The notes under the pieces: model-generated | The model's input: the letters and a program-made list of their open reading frames with translations, nothing else | The model's database searches: none | Told to the model about the DNA's origin: nothing | Assembly: GCA_034111875.1 (NCBI GenBank) | Contig: JAWUWK010000118.1 | Span: forward strand, 1 to 8,383 | DNA length: 8,383 bases | Direction: 5' to 3' | Origin: Rs1 sp034111875 | Lineage (GTDB): Bacteria > Pseudomonadota > Gammaproteobacteria > Pseudomonadales > Balneatricaceae | Program-made: the position numbers and the translations under genes | Part shown: positions 1 to 5,941 of the stretch, piece after piece | How positions within the stretch are numbered: position 1 is the stretch's first letter | How the letters are laid out: every line of letters starts with the position of its first letter

Positions 1-1758
1 GTTGTTGAGTATGTAATACAAGAGTTTACGGTAATTAGTGGCTATACCAAACCACAAGTGATGGGCAAAGGTTTTCGTAGCCTTGGGCTGGTTTTAGATA
101 AACAGCCAATGGAAGGTATCAAGTATGTGATGCAGAATAAAGTCCATTGGCAAGGTGAAATCCAAGGCATAAGCACCACGAAACAAATATATAAACTTAA
201 AATCAGCATATCGCCCATACTGGACAAAGCGCAAAACATAACCCACTTTCAGTTCAACTGCGAGGATGTCACGCAACAAAAAGAAAACGAAGAAAGGATT
301 TACAATCTTGCTCACCATGACTCATTAACTAAGCTCTATAATCGTTTTAGTATCAACGGTATTTTGCAGCAAGCCGTCAGCAGTGCAGAACAAAATAAAA
401 GCATTATGTCAGTTTTTTTTATCGATATAGATCGCTTTAAAAAAATCAATGATACCTATGGACACAAAATTGGCGATGTGTTGCTGCAACAAGTGGCTCG
501 GCGATTAACTGCTATTTGTAAAAGAAAAAATGACTATCTTGCCAGAATTGGCGGGGATGAATTTCTAATAGTATCAAATGATATTCAAGATATTCCGTTT
601 GTTGCTTTAACCGCGAATAGAATCGTTAAAGAATTAAGCCTACCCTATTTTTGTGAAGGGCAAGAAATCAGTTCAAGTACTAGTTTGGGTATTACTGTCT
701 ATCCGAATGATGGACAATCGGCTGAAGAGTTGGTTAAAAATGCAGACGCCGCTATGTATCATGCTAAAGAGAATGGTCGTCGCCAATACAGGTTTTTTAC
801 TAAAGAACTAAATAGGCTTGTTGAAGAGAAAAACATGCTTGAGGCAGATTTGCGCCAAGCTTTAGATAAGAATGAATTGGAACTGTACTATCAACCTCAA
901 ATTTATTTAGGTAATACAAAACAGTTTGGTGTTGAAGCGTTAATACGCTGGAATCACTCAACATTAGGATTTGTGTCGCCTGAAAAGTTTATTGCCATTG
1001 CAGAAGAGAGAGGATTAATTTATGAAGTAGGGCATTGGGTGATTGAAACCGCATTCCAACAATTAAGGGAATGGTTGAGTGTTTCTAAAGTAGCTATTAA
1101 AATGGCTATTAATTTATCTGCCAAACAGATCGAGGACAAGCGGTTCGTGACTGATTTAAAGTTATTGGTCATAAAGTACAATGTTGACGCCGCGATGGTA
1201 GAACTGGAGATCACGGAGTCAATTGCTATGGAAAATCCTCATCACTCTATTCAAACCTTAGGTGAAATCAGAGCCATCGGATTTGAACTTGCTATTGATG
1301 ATTTTGGAACCGGGTATTCGTCGCTGTCGTATTTAAAAAACCTGCCTATACAAATTATCAAGCTGGATAAGTCTTTTATAGACAACTTAGAGGAAAATAT
1401 TGATAACACCAAAATTTGTAAGGCCGCAATATCACTAAGTCACGATTTAGGTTTGCGCTTTGTTGCAGAAGGAGTAGAAACAAAAGGTCAGGCTAAATAT
1501 CTTTCCGACAACGGTTGCGACGTGCTTCAAGGTTATTACTTTTGCCGTCCAGTGCCAGCTGCAGATGCGTTTTCTTTTATTCAAAACTACCAAGCGGCAC
1601 TTTATGCTGACGCTGCTTATAGTTTAAAAGGGACAAGAGATAGATTGGAAGAATTGGACATTAAAGATCAGGTTCAGAGAAAAGGCTACCGTAATAAGCC
1701 CCTAAGCGAGGAGGATAAAAGACGAAATGCAGAAATCGCTGTCACCGGAGGAGGTTGA
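1..1758 (+). CDS. PAS-GGDEF-EAL c-di-GMP turnover protein, 5'-partial, with transposase-derived C-terminal tail
   Basis: The reading frame is open from base 1, so the true start lies outside the window; the GTG/ATG near 58 is internal. In-window residues ~1-90 resemble a PAS domain (SGYTKPQVMGK, then HWQGEI, then the DVTQQKENEERI linker). The diguanylate cyclase domain follows (~100-262), with LAHHDSLTKLYNR and an intact GGDEF at 184-188. A product-inhibition I-site RKND lies at 175-178, exactly five residues before GGDEF. The phosphodiesterase domain (~270-525) keeps EAL at 312-314, ELEITES, the DDFGTGYSSL loop near 433, VAEGVE and LQGYYF. Both making and degrading cyclic di-GMP therefore look possible; which dominates cannot be told. 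From residue ~534 (LYADAAYS onward) the sequence stops resembling EAL and matches the second half of an IS5-like transposase, ending at a TGA inside that remnant. Sensor input and any membrane part upstream are not visible. Confidence 0.95.
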   Translation, partial: VVEYVIQEFTVISGYTKPQVMGKGFRSLGLVLDKQPMEGIKYVMQNKVHWQGEIQGISTTKQIYKLKISISPILDKAQNITHFQFNCEDVTQQKENEERIYNLAHHDSLTKLYNRFSINGILQQAVSSAEQNKSIMSVFFIDIDRFKKINDTYGHKIGDVLLQQVARRLTAICKRKNDYLARIGGDEFLIVSNDIQDIPFVALTANRIVKELSLPYFCEGQEISSSTSLGITVYPNDGQSAEELVKNADAAMYHAKENGRRQYRFFTKELNRLVEEKNMLEADLRQALDKNELELYYQPQIYLGNTKQFGVEALIRWNHSTLGFVSPEKFIAIAEERGLIYEVGHWVIETAFQQLREWLSVSKVAIKMAINLSAKQIEDKRFVTDLKLLVIKYNVDAAMVELEITESIAMENPHHSIQTLGEIRAIGFELAIDDFGTGYSSLSYLKNLPIQIIKLDKSFIDNLEENIDNTKICKAAISLSHDLGLRFVAEGVETKGQAKYLSDNGCDVLQGYYFCRPVPAADAFSFIQNYQAALYADAAYSLKGTRDRLEELDIKDQVQRKGYRNKPLSEEDKRRNAEIAVTGGG

Positions 1759-1928
1759 GAGCGTCCTTTTGCTAGGATAAACAGCAATATGGATTGGCTC
1801 GTGCTCGCTTTATGAGACTTGCCAAAAATGCGACTTTTTTACAGATTGACCGCGATGGCATCCAATATAAAAAAGGTGCTAAGTGTCTGATGCTTTATAG
1901 ACTGCCAGAGATAAAAACCACAAGATAA
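1600..1928 (+). pseudogene. 3' remnant of an IS5-family-like DDE transposase
   Basis: In frame with the upstream EAL gene, the sequence reads LYADAAYS, then LEELDIKDQVQRKGYRNKPL, then SEEDKRRNAEIAVT. This is the pattern around the second Asp of IS5-like DDE transposases. The TGA at 1756-1758 falls where the family has Gly in a GGERPFA motif: the same frame continues with ERPFA right after it. A frame change near 1775 leads into QQYGLARARFMRLAKNAT. The T-run at 1835-1840 seems one base long and the A-run at 1869-1874 one base short. Between them a shifted frame reads YRLTAMASNIKK, and afterwards KKGAKCLMLYRLPEIKTTR ends at TAA 1926-1928. The first half of the transposase is absent, so this is a dead fragment left by an insertion plus deletion. 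The family assignment is from remembered motif patterns, not a search. Confidence 0.75.
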
Positions 1929-1983
1929 AAGTGTTTAAAGAGTGCAATGCTCAATTATTCTGAGCTTAAAAAGTTATATATAG

Positions 1984-2041
1984 ATAAGGCTAATCCAATT
2001 TTTTCTGTAAAACTCAAATTTACTAAATATAGAGGCCTTAT
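1984..2041. repeat. Nested inverted repeat between IS remnant and cassette block
   Basis: ATAAGGC (1984-1990) is the exact reverse complement of GCCTTAT (2035-2041). Inside it, GTAAA (2007-2011) pairs with TTTAC (2019-2023) across a 7-base loop. The outer right arm overlaps the minus-strand TAA that ends the coding-like extension of the neighbouring gene. It could be a degenerate attC, a weak terminator or an IS end; no GTTRRRY core is present, so it is left unassigned. The rest of 1929-2037 shows no gene. Confidence 0.4.
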
Positions 2042-2193
2042 GCTGAGGTCTCAGTGCATAGTTGTTCGAACCACAGGGTTTCAACGATCGCTTTGTATCC
2101 TAAAAAATTAGCATTATTAACAATGGTCTCAACGAACACGTGCACGTTACTATTGGCGGAAGTATCATAAAAAAGACCGATGCACCTGTGTTA
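2038..2193 (-). pseudogene. Coding-like extension downstream of the stop of the 2191-2502 gene
   Basis: After the TAA at 2191-2193 the same frame runs on for 50 sense codons to TAA at 2038-2040. It reads IGLFYDTSANSNVHVFVE and later FLGYKAIVETLWFEQL, which has ordinary protein-like composition. In the neighbouring frame the sequence just before it reads KINTGASVFF, and adding one T to the T-run at 2169-2174 would join this to YDTSANSN. A pair of compensating indels, or one nonsense change, may therefore have cut a ~150-residue protein short. There is no start codon with a ribosome site for separate translation. That this is a lost C-terminal half is inference. Confidence 0.45.
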
Positions 2194-2502
2194 ATCTTTG
2201 AATTTATCTTTTTGTTGATTTTCTTTGCGGCGTTTTTTAAACGGAACAATCGCTCCAATAACATAGCAGTTTCGAATTGAATCTCCACCGTATGCAACCA
2301 TTTCTGTTAATATATCATCAACTATATCGATCTTTGAAACCACGGTGATATGAGTTCCTATTAATCCACCTAGTCCGACTCCAGTGATTGTAATGCAGCT
2401 ACTGATATTTGGGTAGCAAATACCTTTTTGTGAATACCCTACGTACTCTTCAAAAAGGACTATAGATTGATTACCATTAAACTTGCTAGTGCGCACAGGC
2501 AT
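2191..2502 (-). CDS. Hypothetical protein, probable integron cassette gene
   Basis: This encodes 103 residues of no family I recognise. It has no clear signal peptide and no strong membrane helix. The middle is a Gly-rich hydrophobic stretch (ITGVGLGGLIGTHITVVS), then DILTEMVAYGGDSI and YVIGAIVPF. The end is very basic and Asn/Gln/Lys-rich (KKRRKENQQKDKFKD). The ATG start is well supported by GAGGAG six bases upstream. The gene sits directly after the attC-like site at 2522-2573, as the first gene of a cassette would. The basic tail and the coding-like sequence beyond the stop suggest it may be a truncated version of a longer protein of about 150 residues. Function unknown. Confidence 0.6.
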   Translation of the reverse strand: MPVRTSKFNGNQSIVLFEEYVGYSQKGICYPNISSCITITGVGLGGLIGTHITVVSKIDIVDDILTEMVAYGGDSIRNCYVIGAIVPFKKRRKENQQKDKFKD

Positions 2503-2508
2503 AGTTAA

Positions 2509-2514
2509 CTCCTC
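2509..2514 (-). promoter_or_regulatory. Strong Shine-Dalgarno of the 2191-2502 gene
   Basis: GAGGAG on the minus strand lies six bases before the ATG at 2502-2500. It fixes the start and supports the ORF as a translated gene. Confidence 0.7.
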
Positions 2515-2521
2515 AATTAAT

Positions 2522-2573
2522 AGTTAACGCCTGTAGCACCGCAAAAGTTTTCTGAGTGATTACATTCGTCAGA
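2522..2573 (-). other. attC-like recombination site, downstream of the DUF4399 gene
   Basis: Plus-strand TAACG (2525-2529) faces CGTCA (2567-2571), an outer arm with one mismatch. Inside, TGTA (2532-2535) pairs with TACA (2561-2564) and CAC (2537-2539) with GTG (2556-2558). One unpaired G on one side and AT on the other fit the extrahelical bases that orient attC sites. On the minus strand the core is GTTAACT, which departs from the GTTRRRY consensus at one position. The site begins immediately after the DUF4399 stop codon and ends ~20 bases before the next start. Confidence 0.6.
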
Positions 2574-3005
2574 TTATTCTACAGTGATAGTAATGTTTTC
2601 AGATATAAGCGGCTTGTCGTGTGGAATATGCGCATAATTGCCCAGTAGTAGCTGCAAAGTATATTTTCCTTTTGGAAGCTTTAAAACTGTTTCAGTTTGT
2701 CCCCCACCGAAATGTTTGATTTGATCTGTTGAAGGCAGTGGTCTGGTCAAATTAATTTCTGATGCATCTTTATTTATCAGTATATGATGATGCCCCGTAT
2801 TCTTTACTTTACTTCCAGCTGGAGCAACACCCATTCCGCTCAGACCAAACTGAACTTTAAACTCTCCACTCACAGTTTGTCCATTTGCGGGCGTTATAAA
2901 ATACACTTTCGCTCCTTCCGCGGTTTTTGATACCAATTCATTTGCCAGAGTTGTAACTGAACCAAGTATGCAAAATATCAATAAAAGAATAGTTTTTTTC
3001 ATCAT
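2574..3005 (-). CDS. Secreted DUF4399 family protein in an integron cassette
   Basis: This encodes 143 residues starting with a clear signal peptide: MMKK, a hydrophobic core to about residue 19, and likely cleavage after TLA (~21). It is therefore expected in the periplasm or secreted. The mature part carries family hallmarks: ITPANGQTVSGEF (~37-49), FGLSGMGVAPAG (53-64), NTGHHHILI (69-77), HFGGGQTE (98-105), LLLGNYAHIPHDKP (119-132) and a final ITITV strand. DUF4399 proteins are small beta-rich proteins of unknown function; the His clusters could bind metal, but that is a guess. The length looks complete. Translation may begin at the first or second Met: AGGA lies four bases before ATG 3005 and seven before ATG 3002, so MKKTILLL is equally likely. 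The gene lies between two attC-like sites, so it looks like a complete cassette. Confidence 0.88.
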   Translation of the reverse strand: MMKKTILLLIFCILGSVTTLANELVSKTAEGAKVYFITPANGQTVSGEFKVQFGLSGMGVAPAGSKVKNTGHHHILINKDASEINLTRPLPSTDQIKHFGGGQTETVLKLPKGKYTLQLLLGNYAHIPHDKPLISENITITVE

Positions 3006-3016
3006 GTTTTCCTAAA

Positions 3017-3063
3017 TTAAATGCCATCTTCATCGTTTTCGTCAGAATTCCATTAAATGGCAT
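3017..3063. repeat. Repeat pair in the leader of the DUF4399 gene
   Basis: TTAAATGCCAT (3017-3027) and TTAAATGGCAT (3053-3063) match at 10 of 11 bases. The cores ATGCCAT and ATGGCAT are also exact reverse complements, so the pair can act as an inverted repeat. It lies between the attC-like site and the DUF4399 start. It could form a hairpin in the leader mRNA or be an operator; nothing further supports either. Confidence 0.3.
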
Positions 3064-3069
3064 ATGGAA

Positions 3070-3128
3070 ATCTAACGCCTCAAACACCGGCGCTGTTTAA
3101 TGTGTCCGGGTTCTTTGACTCGTTAAAA
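3070..3128 (-). other. attC recombination site
   Basis: On the minus strand the 3' core is GTTAGAT (complement of 3070-3076), a perfect GTTRRRY. The 5' core is TTTTAAC (complement of 3122-3128), close to RYYYAAC. On the plus strand TAACG (3073-3077) pairs with CGTTA (3121-3125), TCAAA (3080-3084) with TTTGA (3114-3118), and CCGG (3087-3090) with CCGG (3106-3109). The arms are separated by short unpaired spacers and the top is an unpaired loop. Paired R and L boxes, spacers and 59-base length are the classic attC layout. This is the best site in the window. Confidence 0.75.
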
Positions 3129-3147
3129 TTTTTACTAGACTTAACTG

Positions 3148-3298
3148 CTATATTTTCTCTGCTTTACTTCCTAAAGACCAAAAGCTTAAGGCTAAAAAAG
3201 CCAAGAATATTGCTTTATGTGCACCTTCCCAGAAGTATTCAAAAAAACCTTGTATAGAGGTTTATGAAGATAAATGTAAGACCAAAACCTCTAGTCAT
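3148..3298 (-). pseudogene. Small membrane protein of an integron cassette, frameshifted in a homopolymer
   Basis: From ATG 3298-3296 the minus strand reads MTRGFGLTFIFINLYTRFF and then stops at TGA. If the T7 run (plus-strand A7 at 3241-3247) had six bases, the frame would continue EYFWEGAHKAIFLAFLAL and SFWSLGSKAEKI, ending at TAG 3148-3150. The result is a smooth 49-residue protein with aromatic clusters and one or two hydrophobic helices. Composition and continuity across the run make one extra base the simplest explanation. The gene is enclosed by a core site upstream (3310-3316) and the attC at 3070-3128, as expected for one cassette. Whether the extra base is a true mutation, a slippage-controlled switch or a sequencing error cannot be told here. 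I cannot name a family. Confidence 0.55.
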
Positions 3299-3309
3299 TC
3301 CGTCGTTGT

Positions 3310-3316
3310 ATTTAAC
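3310..3316 (-). other. attC 3'-core half-site before the small membrane gene
   Basis: The minus strand reads GGCGTTAAAT, whose GTTAAAT matches GTTRRRY. It supplies the TAA stop of the gene to its right and lies 11 bases before the ATG at 3298. No clear partner arm is seen within ~100 bases, so the full attC is degraded or not recognisable. Confidence 0.4.
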
Positions 3317-3829
3317 GCCATGATATATCGGGGTCTCCATAATTGCCAAAAATAGACATGATCCAGAGTGCAATAAACAAATAGAGCAGTCCAACAGCTC
3401 TTGTTGGCTTTAAAAATTCATTTCTACTGTGCCATTGATTGAATACGAGCCAAAAAATATTAAGACTAAGCCGAATAGCACAAATAGTAAGGGGTAGTTC
3501 ATACCAAGATAAGAGGCGCCCCAACCAGATGCATACCCGGTTTCAGCACGGAATCAACTACCCAAGGATGATAACGAAAAGAGCCATATTAGCTTTGATG
3601 GAAACCATAGTTCTAACAGCCCATAAATAACTGCCGCAAGTAGCAATAAAATAGAAAAATGCCCCGAACCTGTATTCATTGCCTTGCCCAGAAATGCAAT
3701 AAAAACTGCTGTAGTAGCTATACCTAGAAAGAATATTGCTTCATTGCTATAAATTTTATCAGGGTATTTATTCTTCCTTCTAACACATAAGAAATCTAGT
3801 GCGCCTGAAATATAACAAAGCTTATACAC
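3312..3829 (-). pseudogene. Multi-pass membrane protein of the cassette block, broken
   Basis: Fragment one begins at GTG 3829 with no convincing ribosome site. It reads through EAIFFLGIATTAVFIAFLGK, FSILLLLAAVIYGLLELWF and SKLIWLFSLSSLGS to TGA 3554-3556. The same frame continues past the TGA with FRAETGYASGWGASYLGMNY and PLLFVLFGLVLIFFG, so a Trp codon (TGG to TGA) is the likely origin. Between about 3460 and 3425 the frame shifts to one reading NQWHSRNEFLKPTRAVGLLY, LFIALWIMSIFG and DPDISWR, ending at TAA 3312-3314. Joined, these give a protein of about 170 residues with four or five membrane helices. One nonsense change and one frameshift make it non-functional unless they are sequence errors. 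No family recognised. The real start may lie elsewhere, since its first codons overlap a core-like site. Confidence 0.55.
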
Positions 3830-3846
3830 TTTATTGAATCTGGAGC

Positions 3847-3853
3847 GTTAAAC
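3847..3853 (-). other. attC 5'-core half-site
   Basis: The minus strand reads GTTTAAC, a perfect RYYYAAC, 24 bases after the stop of the gene at 3877-4062. That is where the first arm of its attC should lie. The matching 3' arm is not found, so the site is partial or coincidental. Confidence 0.3.
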
Positions 3854-3876
3854 AGATTTTTAAATATCTCAATGAG

Positions 3877-4062
3877 TCACTTGTCAGCTATAACAGATGA
3901 TATGGAAATAACGATACAATAAATTACTAGCCAAAATGAGTATTTTGCTACTCGCTTCCAATTAAATGAAGTTACCTCATAGGAGCACTTAAGATTCTGG
4001 CTTTCTGCATTAGAAATAACGTCTGTCTCAAGCTGATTTTTAATAGCCTCATCAAGAACCAT
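3877..4062 (-). CDS. Small single-helix hypothetical protein, possible cassette gene
   Basis: This encodes 61 residues: a polar, acidic first half (VLDEAIKNQLETDVISNAES), then a basic turn (FNWKRVAKYS), then one hydrophobic helix (FWLVIYCIVISISSVIA) ending in DK. The layout suggests a tail-anchored inner-membrane protein with the N-terminus in the cytoplasm. The start is ATG 4062, with only a weak purine stretch (AAAAAGACGG) before it and an in-frame TAA seven codons or fewer upstream. A GTTAAAT core lies ~45 bases upstream at 4106-4112 and a GTTTAAC core lies downstream, so it fits the cassette pattern. No family recognised. The short length leaves room for this being a chance ORF. Confidence 0.45.
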   Translation of the reverse strand: MVLDEAIKNQLETDVISNAESQNLKCSYEVTSFNWKRVAKYSFWLVIYCIVISISSVIADK

Positions 4063-4105
4063 ACCGTCTTTTTATGAAACCTGCATTAATCTCGATTTCC
4101 TGTAA

Positions 4106-4112
4106 ATTTAAC
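4106..4112 (-). other. Rightmost GTTRRRY core half-site
   Basis: The minus strand reads GCTGTTAAATTT, matching GTTRRRY. It precedes the small gene starting at 4062 and is the last core-like site seen before the array gives way to unique DNA. It could be an attC end or a remnant of attI; no partner arms were found. Confidence 0.25.
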
Positions 4113-4245
4113 AGCGTCTTAGGAGGAAATGTTCCCTTGTTTAAACACGGACTGCTTCCGTCTATCATATTTTGATTGCTTCTATTTATATTATATTAAC
4201 ATTTTTTTATTAATTATTCATGCCATATTCCCAACTATAGTCTAT

Positions 4246-4285
4246 GGTAAAAGACCGAGATTTACGCCTTAGGCCGATTTCGGTC
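4246..4285 (-). terminator. Rho-independent terminator candidate on the minus strand
   Basis: GACCGAGAT (4253-4261) pairs with ATTTCGGTC (4277-4285) with one G-T pair. Inside, GCC and GGC of GCCTTAGGC (4266-4274) can extend the hairpin. In minus-strand reading the stem is followed directly by TTTT (complement of 4249-4252). On the plus strand there is no T-run. It would stop transcription entering the cassette block from the right, but no minus-strand gene is visible to its right in this window. Confidence 0.5.
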
Positions 4286-4289
4286 CTAA

Positions 4290-4819
4290 AAATCTAAGTA
4301 TAGATAGCTTTGAATATTGTCCGTTTAAGTCTGAATTAATACGCTAGCGCAAAATAAGGCTTTGTTCTACTACTAATGACCAGAGTTCTATTCAATCAAA
4401 TCTAACATAGTTCAGTCTTTGCATAATGTTTTTTCCGTCCCCTATTGAGAGATTTTTTTTGAATGCTAGAGCCTTATAATCAATAGAGGGCTACTCGCTG
4501 ATTTAAAAGTTAATCACTGTCAACTAATTGTCGTTTTTAGAGATGCAATAGGCTTTTCTTGGTATATAAGTGTCGCTTTTGGCTAATTAGGATGAGTATT
4601 TAGTAGTAATATTCTGCTCATCAATATGAGGTGGTTGATTAAGCTTTAAACAGCCAATTTAGCCTTTATGTGCTAAACAATAGTCAAAAACTGATTAAGG
4701 GTTACCTTCTAAACGTGCTCAGACTAGGCCGGTCATAAATTTTTTTTGGCAAGTGAGTGTCAAGCATAAAAATAATTAAAGTCGCATCTACACAACAGAG
4801 CGCCAAGCAGGGAATTGAC
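4290..4819. other. AT-rich intergenic region upstream of the AraC-type regulator
   Basis: No convincing gene is seen on either strand. One inverted repeat is visible: CTATTGA (4442-4448) with TCAATAG (4480-4486), 31 bases apart, extended by CCC and GGG offset by one base. A TATAAT lies at 4475-4480 inside it, but no good -35 is found at 16-18 bases. An in-frame GTG at 4757 could start the regulator, but no ribosome site precedes it. The region must hold the regulator's promoter, which I cannot place. Confidence 0.4.
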
Positions 4820-5941
4820 ATGGACAGACAATTTAATTTATCTAGCTTACCTCTAGGCAGCATAAAAACCTCCCGCATAGGTTTTTTGCTGCTAGGCGAT
4901 TATTCAATGATTGCGTTAGCATCGGCAGTTGAACCCTTACGTATGGCCAATCAATTATCTGGAAAGCACCTTTATAGTTGGTATTTATTCAGTGTTGACG
5001 GTGGCAATGTAAAGGCTAGCGATGGCATGAAAGTGGAAGTCGATGCGGCGATAATTGATGCTCCAGTGGTCGATACTTTAATTGTCGTAGGTGGGCTTAA
5101 TATCACCAAAAACTACTCTAAGAATGAGCTGCGCTGGTTAAAGAATATAGCCAGTAATAATGTGGTTATGGGAAGTATTTGCACCGGTGCTTATGTGCTG
5201 GCAGATGCCGGTTTATTAAATGACTATGATTGCAGTATACATTGGGAGTATATCGCACCACTGCAAGAAGCTTTTCCGAAGGTTAACTGTAATCGACGTC
5301 TATTTACCCATGATAGAAATCGTCTCACTTGTTCTGGCGGTGGTTCACCGATGGATATGATGTTGTATCTCATCAAATCACAACATGGGCGTGCTTTAAC
5401 TGGTGCTATTTCGGACATGTTTGTCTGTGACAGAGTCCGCTCCCAAGGCGATCAACAAAAAGTGCCTCTGCGCCACTTACTCAGTACCGCACAGCCCAAA
5501 TTAGTAGAAATAGTCGAGTTGATGGAAGCGAATATAGAAGAGCCGATCGAATTGGATGAACTGGCAAGTTTCGTTAGTGTTTCGCGACGTCAACTTGAGC
5601 GCTTGTTTCATCGCTATTTGACATGTACACCGTCAAGGTACTATCTACGTTTGCGTTTAGACAGAGCAAGGCAGCTATTAAAGCAGACGACTCTATCTAT
5701 TATTGAAGTCTCTTCAGCTTGTGGGTTTGTATCGACACCACACTTTAGTCGCTGCTATCGAAAGCATATCGGTTTTTCGCCACGCGAAGACCGAGCAGGC
5801 ATGTGGACAGATACGAATTTAGAGAGCAATAGCATCAGCTTAGATCAAGCGGGCGAAGTGTTAGCTTCTAGCGCTACCGTGGAGGGTATTTTACGGGCGG
5901 CAATCGCTGAGCCTAGCTTTGCCTCTATTCGGTTGAGCTAA
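4820..5941 (+). CDS. GlxA/GbdR-like AraC-family transcriptional regulator
   Basis: This encodes 373 residues from ATG 4820, chosen because AGGGA lies six bases upstream; an in-frame GTG at 4757 would add 21 residues but has no ribosome site. Residues ~18-190 form a DJ-1/PfpI (class I amidotransferase-like) domain. It has IGFLLLGDYSMIALASAVEP at its start, VVGG, and a nucleophile-elbow Cys at 121 in GSICTGAY, followed by SIHWEY. In such regulators this domain senses a ligand rather than acting as an enzyme. Residues ~235-325 form the AraC DNA-binding domain with two helix-turn-helix units: LDELASFVSVSRRQLERLF, then IIEVSSACGFVSTPHFSRCY and GFSPRED. The motifs SQHGRALTGAIS, QPKLVEIVELMEANIEEPIE and TPSRYYLRLRL resemble the GbdR/CdhR group (glycine betaine, carnitine, related amines). 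The ligand here is not established. The lysine exporter gene follows 183 bases downstream on the same strand and is a plausible target. Confidence 0.88.
   Translation: MDRQFNLSSLPLGSIKTSRIGFLLLGDYSMIALASAVEPLRMANQLSGKHLYSWYLFSVDGGNVKASDGMKVEVDAAIIDAPVVDTLIVVGGLNITKNYSKNELRWLKNIASNNVVMGSICTGAYVLADAGLLNDYDCSIHWEYIAPLQEAFPKVNCNRRLFTHDRNRLTCSGGGSPMDMMLYLIKSQHGRALTGAISDMFVCDRVRSQGDQQKVPLRHLLSTAQPKLVEIVELMEANIEEPIELDELASFVSVSRRQLERLFHRYLTCTPSRYYLRLRLDRARQLLKQTTLSIIEVSSACGFVSTPHFSRCYRKHIGFSPREDRAGMWTDTNLESNSISLDQAGEVLASSATVEGILRAAIAEPSFASIRLS

Larger units (their letters stand above)
2038..4112 (-). mobile_element. Decaying integron gene-cassette array without integrase (CALIN-like)
   Basis: Short genes all run on the minus strand, each with little flanking DNA. 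In minus-strand reading, GCGTTA-type core sites recur just upstream of gene starts: GCGTTAACT before the gene at 2502, GCGTTAGAT before 3005 and GCGTTAAAT before 3298. Two of these belong to sites with paired inner and outer arms typical of attC. Half-sites occur near 3847 and 4106. In cassette arrays the genes point away from attI, so the integrase side would be to the right. No tyrosine recombinase is encoded here; the next gene to the right is a transcription regulator. Several cassettes are broken, consistent with an old, no longer maintained array. The block limits are approximate. Confidence 0.65.

Noticed and set aside
2100..2297. Minus-strand 65-codon ORF overlapping the unknown cassette gene
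   Set aside because: It is a shifted frame of the 2191-2502 gene without its own ribosome site. Only its KINTGASVFF stretch is of use, as a possible indel-joined segment.
3057..3257. Plus-strand 66-codon ORF (MAYGNLTPQT...)
   Set aside because: It runs through the attC at 3070-3128 and antisense to the frameshifted small membrane gene; it has no ribosome site and its hydrophobic run is a shadow of the other strand.
3439..3630. Plus-strand 63-codon ORF
   Set aside because: It lies antisense to the broken membrane protein, whose helices explain the sequence better.
3777..3853. Possible attC between GTTTAAC (3847-3853) and a GTTAGAA near 3777
   Set aside because: Only the outer TAAC/GTTA pairs; the inner arms do not match and the stretch reads as plausible coding sequence, so only the half-site is listed.
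5224..5418. Minus-strand 64-codon ORF inside the AraC-type regulator
   Set aside because: It is antisense to well-conserved DJ-1 domain sequence and has no supporting signals.
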